A model generated the notes under the pieces. That model ran no database searches, had not been told where the DNA came from, and saw nothing but the letters and a program-made list of their open reading frames with translations. A stretch of 64,000 nucleotides of DNA from Burkholderia arboris (GTDB lineage: Bacteria; Pseudomonadota; Gammaproteobacteria; Burkholderiales; Burkholderiaceae), in the NCBI RefSeq assembly GCF_902499125.1, contig NZ_CABVPX010000035.1, positions 28,103 through 92,102 of the forward strand, read 5' to 3'. Shown here piece after piece: positions 59,448 through 64,000 of the stretch (within the stretch, counting starts at the first letter, position 1; each line of letters starts with the position of its first letter). The position numbers were made by a program, and so were the translations under genes.

Positions 59448-60356
59448 ATGCTGGAACGATTCCATCTCGTCGTCATTCGTGAAGTCGAGCGCCAGGGCTC
59501 ACTGACCGCGGCCGCCAATGCGCTTCACCTCACGCAATCGGCGCTCAGCCATACCGTCCGGAAAATCGAGCAGCAGCTCGGCACGCCGATCTGGGACCGC
59601 GAAGGCCGTGGCCTGCGGCTCACACAGGGCGGCCAATATCTGCTGAAACTGGCGAACCGGCTGCTACCGCAGTTCGAGCTTGCCGAGGAGCGGATGAAGC
59701 AGTACGCGAAGGGCGAGCGCGGCACGCTGCGCATCGGGATGGAGTGCCACCCGTGCTACCAGTGGCTGCTGAAGGTCGTGTCGCCGTACCTGTCACGCTG
59801 GCCCGACGTCGATGTGGACGTGAAGCAACGCTTCCAGTTCGGCGGTATCGGCGCGCTGTTCGGCTATGACATCGACGTGCTCGTGACGCCCGATCCGCTG
59901 AACAAGCCGGGCCTGCGCTTCGATCCCGTGTTCGACTACGAGCAGGTGCTGGTGGTCGCCGACTCGCACCGGTTCGCGAACGCCGACTACGTGACGCCCG
60001 AGCAACTGACCGACGAGATCCTGATCACGTACCCGGTCGAAACCGACCGGCTCGACATCTACAACCAGTTCCTGACGCCGGCCGGCATCGTGCCTCGGCG
60101 GCACAAGTCGATCGAGACGACCGACATCATGTTGCAAATGGTGGCGAGCGAACGCGGCGTGGCCGCGCTGCCGAGATGGCTGGCCGACGAGTACGCGGAC
60201 CGGATGCCGGTCGTGCCGGTCAAGCTCGGCAAGAAGGGAATCGCGAAGCAGATCTTCCTCGGCATCCGCGCAGCGGACGCCTCGATCGACTATCTGGCCG
60301 CGTTCGTCGCGCTGGCGCGCGAATCGACGTGGAGCGCGCCGCGCATGCTGCGCTAG
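59448..60356 (+). CDS. metR: LysR-family regulator MetR
   Basis: The 302-residue protein has a LysR helix-turn-helix (RFHLVVIREVERQGSLTAAANALHLTQSALSHTVRKIEQQLG) and an effector domain with MECHPCYQWLLKVVSPYL, a passage conserved in MetR homologues. It is divergent from metE, where MetR senses homocysteine and activates it. ATG at 59448 was chosen because the DNA-binding helix starts a few residues later, and an upstream ATG lies inside the operator palindrome. Confidence 0.92.
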   Translation: MLERFHLVVIREVERQGSLTAAANALHLTQSALSHTVRKIEQQLGTPIWDREGRGLRLTQGGQYLLKLANRLLPQFELAEERMKQYAKGERGTLRIGMECHPCYQWLLKVVSPYLSRWPDVDVDVKQRFQFGGIGALFGYDIDVLVTPDPLNKPGLRFDPVFDYEQVLVVADSHRFANADYVTPEQLTDEILITYPVETDRLDIYNQFLTPAGIVPRRHKSIETTDIMLQMVASERGVAALPRWLADEYADRMPVVPVKLGKKGIAKQIFLGIRAADASIDYLAAFVALARESTWSAPRMLR

Positions 60357-60378
60357 GCGCGCCCGGTTGCGCTGCGCG

Positions 60379-61101
60379 TCAGGCGGCGCGCAGGCCGATG
60401 CGTTCGCTGCGCTCGACCCACGCGCCGAACAGCAGCCCGATCGTCGTCCACATGATCACCTGCATGCCGATAGCCGCAACGCGGAACTTCCACAGCACGG
60501 CCGCCGGGAAATCGGCCGGTAACTCGCTGACCGACGGCAGCCCGATCTGCACGGCCGCGATGATCGCGACAAACACGAGCCCGGCGACGATCGACGCGTT
60601 CCACTGGCCGAGCTTTGCCAGCAAATGGCGGCGCACGCTGACCGAGAACACCATCGTCGCGACCGAGATCGCGATCATCAGGAAAAACAGGCCCGTGCGA
60701 TAGCCGATCGTGTCGGGATCGCCGACCGACGGTGGATTGGCCGGGTATTTGAGGTTCGGCACGATCACGAGCGCGATGAACGCCGCCAGCGCGAGCCACG
60801 CGGCCAGCGGTCGCGCGGGGAGGCGGCTGCCTCGCCCATAGGCAAACGCGAAGACCAGCGAGAACAGCCCGCCGAACGCCGCGCCATAGGTCACGACACC
60901 CGTCAGCAGGCCGAGGCCGGCCTGCGTGTGACGGCTGACCAGTTCGGGCTCCGGTGCCTCGCCTTTGGCAGCGTCGGCTTTTTCTTCGAAGGAGATTGCC
61001 TGATCGACTTGCGGTTCGCCGACGATTTTCGCGAAACCGAACGTGAGGAGACCCGCGGCGATGCCTGCGAGCATCCCGCGCATGAGCAGCTTTCCGACCA
61101 T
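60379..61101 (-). CDS. cbtA: CbtA, cobalt transporter membrane subunit
   Basis: The 240-residue protein has about five TM segments and a CbtA-like plan: MVGKLLMRGMLAGIAAGLLTFGFAKIVGEP, a loop with charged EEKADAAKGEAPEPELVSRHTQ, and later VPNLKYPANPPSVGDPDTIGYRTGLF. It is encoded 13 bp after cbtB on the same strand. CbtAB is a predicted cobalt importer found under B12-riboswitch control. The cobalamin riboswitch in front of cbtB supports this. Confidence 0.88.
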   Translation of the reverse strand: MVGKLLMRGMLAGIAAGLLTFGFAKIVGEPQVDQAISFEEKADAAKGEAPEPELVSRHTQAGLGLLTGVVTYGAAFGGLFSLVFAFAYGRGSRLPARPLAAWLALAAFIALVIVPNLKYPANPPSVGDPDTIGYRTGLFFLMIAISVATMVFSVSVRRHLLAKLGQWNASIVAGLVFVAIIAAVQIGLPSVSELPADFPAAVLWKFRVAAIGMQVIMWTTIGLLFGAWVERSERIGLRAA

Positions 61102-61114
61102 CTTGACCTCCGCG

Positions 61115-61324
61115 TCAGTGGCAGGGAAAGCCGAGCAGATGGCGGCCGTCGTGGACGAATTCGTGAACGTACATGCCCGGCACGAGCGACGTTGCGCCCT
61201 GTTCCGCGCCGACGAAATAAAGCGCGAGCAACAGGATCAGGCCGACGAATATGGCCCAGGGCAACAGTTCACGGACGGGGATGGGTGCCGGCACGACTGC
61301 CGGCTTCAGCACTGCTTCGCTCAT
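61115..61324 (-). CDS. cbtB: CbtB, small cobalt transporter subunit
   Basis: The 69-residue protein has one TM helix and the CbtB signature at the C-terminus VHEFVHDGRHLLGFPCH, a His-rich end that would bind metal. It is followed by cbtA and preceded by a cobalamin riboswitch, so expression falls when B12 is plentiful. Confidence 0.9.
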   Translation of the reverse strand: MSEAVLKPAVVPAPIPVRELLPWAIFVGLILLLALYFVGAEQGATSLVPGMYVHEFVHDGRHLLGFPCH

Positions 61325-61368
61325 GGATGCACCTCAGGGGAATCGCGCCCCGGCAAATGTTGGATGGG

Positions 61369-61457
61369 TACGAAGGCAGGTCTGGCTTCCGGGATCATCG
61401 ATCACCGGTTACAGTGGCGCGACCGCGCCGGGATTGCACCGGCTTCCGCGTTTCGTA
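61369..61457 (-). promoter_or_regulatory. Cobalamin (B12) riboswitch
   Basis: On the reverse strand the leader of cbtB contains GAAGCCGGTGCAATCCCGG and GCCACTGTAACCGG, followed by the B12-box GGAAGCCAGACCTGCC. These match the class-I cobalamin riboswitch core in order and spacing. The first and last bases pair (TACGAA / TTCGTA, P1). It ends about 45 nt before the cbtB start, enough for a regulatory hairpin. Confidence 0.92.
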
Positions 61458-61544
61458 TCGGGCGAATTGTACGCGCGAACGTTCGCGGAATGAAGGGACC
61501 GCTCGCGAACGATTGCCCCCGGCCCGGATCCTACGAAGCCCGAC

Positions 61545-62117
61545 ATGACCCTGCCTGCCACGCTGTACCTGATCGCGCATGCATCGACCCGGGCGATGCG
61601 CACCGGCACGTTTCCCGACGACGATCCGCTCGATGCACACGGGCTCGCCGAAGCCGCTGCATTGCGCGACCGGTGGGCAAGCATCGCCGGCTCGCTCGTG
61701 CTGTGCAGCCCTGCACGCTGTGCGCGGCAGACCGCCGACGCACTCGGTCTGCGCTCCGAAACTGACGACGCGCTGCGCGACATCGATTACCGAAACTGGC
61801 GCGGCAAGCGCTTGCACGACCTTGCACGCGATTTGCCGGACGAACTGGGTACGTGGATCGGCGACCCGTCCGCGGCGCCGCACGGCGGCGAATCGTTCGA
61901 AGCAGCCATGCGCCGCGTCGGCACATGGTTGAATGCGCTGCGGCACGACCGCGACATCGTCGCGATCACGCATGCGCCGATCGTTCGCGCGGCCGCCGCC
62001 CATGCGCTGCGGATGGATTCCAGGGCGGCAACCCGTATCGACGTCGCGCCGCTGTCCTGCACGACGCTCGTTGCATCGCCGGATGGATGGACATTGATTG
62101 CGGACGGCAACGCGTAG
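61545..62117 (+). CDS. Histidine phosphatase-family protein lacking the RHG arginine
   Basis: The 190-residue protein has the histidine phosphatase fold. The phospho-accepting H12 lies in LIAHAST, R58 in CSPARCARQTA, E116 in GGESFEAA, and the second catalytic H143 in AITHAPI. The first residue of the RHG triad is Ala (A11) and the third Ala (A13), which should weaken phosphate binding. Members next to cobalt or B12 genes act as alpha-ribazole phosphatase (CobC/CobZ-like). It is divergent from cbtBA, so a B12 link is plausible. Catalytic competence is uncertain. Confidence 0.82.
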   Translation: MTLPATLYLIAHASTRAMRTGTFPDDDPLDAHGLAEAAALRDRWASIAGSLVLCSPARCARQTADALGLRSETDDALRDIDYRNWRGKRLHDLARDLPDELGTWIGDPSAAPHGGESFEAAMRRVGTWLNALRHDRDIVAITHAPIVRAAAAHALRMDSRAATRIDVAPLSCTTLVASPDGWTLIADGNA

Positions 62118-62228
62118 GCCCGCATTGCGCTCACGATGTGGGCAACGATGCGTGCCGGTACGTCGCGTCACGAATGCATGCCTTCAATCACCTTACGCAT
62201 CTGTAAGACACACCGTTCGTCCTCCCGA

Positions 62229-62246
62229 CTGTCATCAAACTGACGG
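62229..62246 (+). promoter_or_regulatory. Pho box upstream of the phosphate transporter
   Basis: CTGTCATCAAACTGACGG matches the PhoB box (CTGTCAT-n4-CTGTCAT) with an intact first repeat and CTGACGG as second. TAGGAT 11 bp downstream makes a -10 hexamer at the distance seen in PhoB-activated promoters. The gene is an inorganic phosphate transporter. Confidence 0.8.
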
Positions 62247-62292
62247 CTAGCCGCAGCTAGGATCGGACGCGGTTCCCTTACGAGATGCCGTC

Positions 62293-63885
62293 ATGAATCA
62301 ACCTGCTTCGTCCGCACCGAACACGCCGGGCTCCGTCGAACGCACCAGGCAGGTCGGCTATGCCGTCTTCCTGCTGGTGCTCGTGCTCGGCGCCGTCTAT
62401 ATCGCCACGCACCTGATCGACGATCTGTCACCGGTCCGCGAAGGAAAGCTGTTCCCTTACCTGCTGCTCGGCGCCGCGCTGCTGATCGCACTCGGCTTCG
62501 AATTCGTCAACGGCTTCCACGACACCGCGAACGCGGTCGCCACCGTGATCTATACGCACTCGCTGACGCCGAACGTCGCGGTGATCTGGTCGGGCATGTG
62601 GAACTTCCTCGGCGTGATGGTCTCGAGCGGCGCAGTCGCATTCGGCATCCTGCAGTTGCTGCCGGTCGAGCTGATCCTGCAGGTCGGCAGCGGCTCGGGC
62701 TTCGCGATGGTGTTCGCGCTGCTGATCGCCGCGATCGTGTGGAACCTCGCGACCTGGTATTTCGGATTGCCGTCATCGAGCTCGCATACGCTGATCGGGT
62801 CGATCATCGGCGTCGGGCTGATGAACCAGCTGATGCACGGGCCGTCCGGCACGAGCGGCGTCGACTGGGGCCAGGCGCTCGGCGTGGGCAAGTCGCTGCT
62901 GTTCTCGCCGATCGTCGGCTTCCTGTGCGCGTCGTTGCTGCTCCTCGTGCTGAAGGCGCTCGTGCGGATTCCGGCGCTGTACAAGGAGCCGCCGAAGGAT
63001 CAACCGCCGCCGTTCTGGATTCGCTGCCTGCTGATCCTGACCTGCACGGGCGTGTCGTTCGCGCACGGTTCGAACGACGGGCAGAAAGGGATGGGGCTCA
63101 TCATGCTGATCCTGATCGGCACGGTGCCGACCGCGTATGCCTTGAACAAGGCCGTCACCCCGGCCGAATCGCAGACGTTCGTTGCCGTCGCGAACCAGGC
63201 GGCCGCGACGTTCGGCAAGTACACGAACGGCGTCGCGCCGTCCTCGAACCCGCGCGCCGACGTCGAACACTACGTGCAGCGTCGCGAACTGACGCCCGCC
63301 GTGCTGCCGGCCGTGGCGCAACTGTCCACGTCGCTCGCGACGGCAGTCGGCGCATCGGGCTCGATGGCGGCCGTGCCGCAGCGCGACGTCGATAACGTGC
63401 GCAACACGATGTATCTGGTATCCGAAGCAATTCGCCTGATCGAGAAGTCGGGTCAGCCGGCGTTCGCGGCCGACGACAAGCTCGCGATCGACAACTATCG
63501 CACGCAGCTCGACCACGCGACCAAGTTCATTCCGACGTGGGTGAAGGTCGCCGTCGCGATCGCGCTGGGCCTCGGCACGATGGTCGGCTGGAAGCGGATC
63601 GTCGTGACCGTCGGCGAGAAAATCGGCAAGCAGCATCTGACGTACGGACAGGGCGCATCGGCCGAACTCGTCGCGATGCTGACGATCGGCGCGGCCGACA
63701 TGTACGGGCTGCCCGTCTCGACGACCCACGTGCTGTCGTCGGGCGTCGCGGGCACGATGGCGGCGAACGGGTCCGGATTGCAATGGAGCACGGTGCGCAG
63801 CCTCGTCCTCGCGTGGGTGCTGACGCTGCCGGCGTCGATCGCGCTGGCGGCGGGACTCTACTGGCTGTTCCGGTCGCTAGCCTGA
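62293..63885 (+). CDS. pit: PiT-family inorganic phosphate transporter
   Basis: The 530-residue protein has 10-12 TM segments and the two PiT signatures: GFEFVNGFHDTANAVATVIYTHSL in the first half and SFAHGSNDGQKGMGLIMLILIG in the second. They are separated by a long hydrophilic loop of about 150 residues. It imports phosphate (as a metal-phosphate complex) with protons. A Pho box lies 46 bp upstream, unusual for E. coli pitA but found in others. It may be the phosphate-starvation-induced member. Confidence 0.93.
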   Translation: MNQPASSAPNTPGSVERTRQVGYAVFLLVLVLGAVYIATHLIDDLSPVREGKLFPYLLLGAALLIALGFEFVNGFHDTANAVATVIYTHSLTPNVAVIWSGMWNFLGVMVSSGAVAFGILQLLPVELILQVGSGSGFAMVFALLIAAIVWNLATWYFGLPSSSSHTLIGSIIGVGLMNQLMHGPSGTSGVDWGQALGVGKSLLFSPIVGFLCASLLLLVLKALVRIPALYKEPPKDQPPPFWIRCLLILTCTGVSFAHGSNDGQKGMGLIMLILIGTVPTAYALNKAVTPAESQTFVAVANQAAATFGKYTNGVAPSSNPRADVEHYVQRRELTPAVLPAVAQLSTSLATAVGASGSMAAVPQRDVDNVRNTMYLVSEAIRLIEKSGQPAFAADDKLAIDNYRTQLDHATKFIPTWVKVAVAIALGLGTMVGWKRIVVTVGEKIGKQHLTYGQGASAELVAMLTIGAADMYGLPVSTTHVLSSGVAGTMAANGSGLQWSTVRSLVLAWVLTLPASIALAAGLYWLFRSLA

Positions 63886-64000
63886 TTTTGGTTGCGGCGG
63901 GTGGCCGGTGGAGCCGGTCGCCTGCTGTGGCTGTGGCTGTGGCTGTGGCTGTGGCTGTGGCTGTGGCTGTGGCTGTGGCTGTGGCTGTGGCTGTGGCTGT
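63877..64000 (-). CDS. Possible C-terminus of a protein with a (Gln-Pro)n tail (partial)
   Basis: On the reverse strand one frame reads (QP)n followed by QQATGSTGHPPQPKSG and a TAG stop at 63879-63877, overlapping the pit gene by 9 bp. The low-complexity Gln-Pro tail comes from the CTGTGG hexanucleotide array. Nothing upstream is in the window, so the protein and even the coding status are uncertain; the other frames are also open. Confidence 0.35.
   Translation of the reverse strand, partial: QPQPQPQPQPQPQPQPQPQPQPQPQQATGSTGHPPQPKSG
63925..64000. repeat. (CTGTGG)n hexanucleotide tandem array
   Basis: At least 12 exact copies of a 6-bp unit run to the window's edge without a mismatch, so the array continues beyond. 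Perfect short arrays are slippage-prone. Confidence 0.98.

Noticed and set aside
63925..64000. Could the hexanucleotide array be a CRISPR array?
   Set aside because: The unit is only 6 bp without spacers, and no cas gene is present.
1..64000. tRNA, rRNA, phage, IS, integrase or defence genes
   Set aside because: No characteristic sequence, transposase motif, attachment repeat or abrupt base-composition change was seen.

Overview
The window is GC-rich (by eye well above 60 %), densely coded and has several OmpC-type porins, many LysR-family regulators, MFS carriers and catabolic enzymes. This is the style of a Burkholderia (cepacia-complex-like) secondary chromosome. That assignment rests on gene content and base composition, not on a marker gene. 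I found no rRNA, tRNA, CRISPR array, transposase or phage gene.

Layout. 1-4056: end of a ferredoxin reductase, a VanA-type Rieske oxygenase, an aromatic-acid/H+ symporter and a porin, which together look like an aryl-ether (methoxybenzoate-type) uptake and demethylation unit. 4078-7091: a secreted OB-fold-like protein and a Fur-boxed TonB-dependent siderophore receptor. 7344-10881: a tightly coupled four-gene periplasmic unit (Tat-exported DsrE-like protein, orphan ModA-like binding protein, c4-type dihaem cytochrome, TsdA-type thiosulfate dehydrogenase). 10925-14648: secreted NHL-type propeller protein and a second porin. 14954-17636: LysE exporter, GNAT, phosphoesterase, alpha/beta hydrolase. 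17717-20582: OmpR/EnvZ-type two-component system divergent from an exported thioredoxin-fold protein. 20631-25259: PaiB-like protein divergent from a MocR regulator, then a class A penicillin-binding protein.

25313-31095 is a purine scavenging block: adenosine-deaminase-family enzyme, AzgA-type purine permease, LysR regulator, Tat-exported nucleoside hydrolase and a third porin. 31257-37250: L,D-transpeptidase, MFS carrier, large MscS-type channel. 37377-43317 is a lysine/pipecolate catabolic locus (amaB-like dehydrogenase, lysP-like permease, amaA-like oxidase, TetR regulator). 43375-48564: phospholipase-D-like protein, DeoR regulator, small conserved ORF, EamA exporter, NAD synthetase. 48638-51980: two serine peptidases (S10 and S53) side by side. 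52239-56927: LysE/Lrp pair, then gbuR-gbuA-MHS transporter for 4-guanidinobutyrate. 57025-60356: metE/metR. 60379-62117: cbtB-cbtA cobalt uptake under a cobalamin riboswitch, beside a histidine phosphatase lacking the RHG arginine. 62293-63885: PiT phosphate carrier behind a Pho box. The window ends in a CTGTGG hexanucleotide array.

Cis-elements visible include a Fur box, Pho box, cobalamin riboswitch, OmpR-type tandem hexamers, a LacI-type palindrome, several LysR/MocR-type palindromes and a series of strong hairpins between convergent genes. The least familiar combination is the sulfur-redox unit at 7344-10881. The other loci are recognisable metabolic modules.
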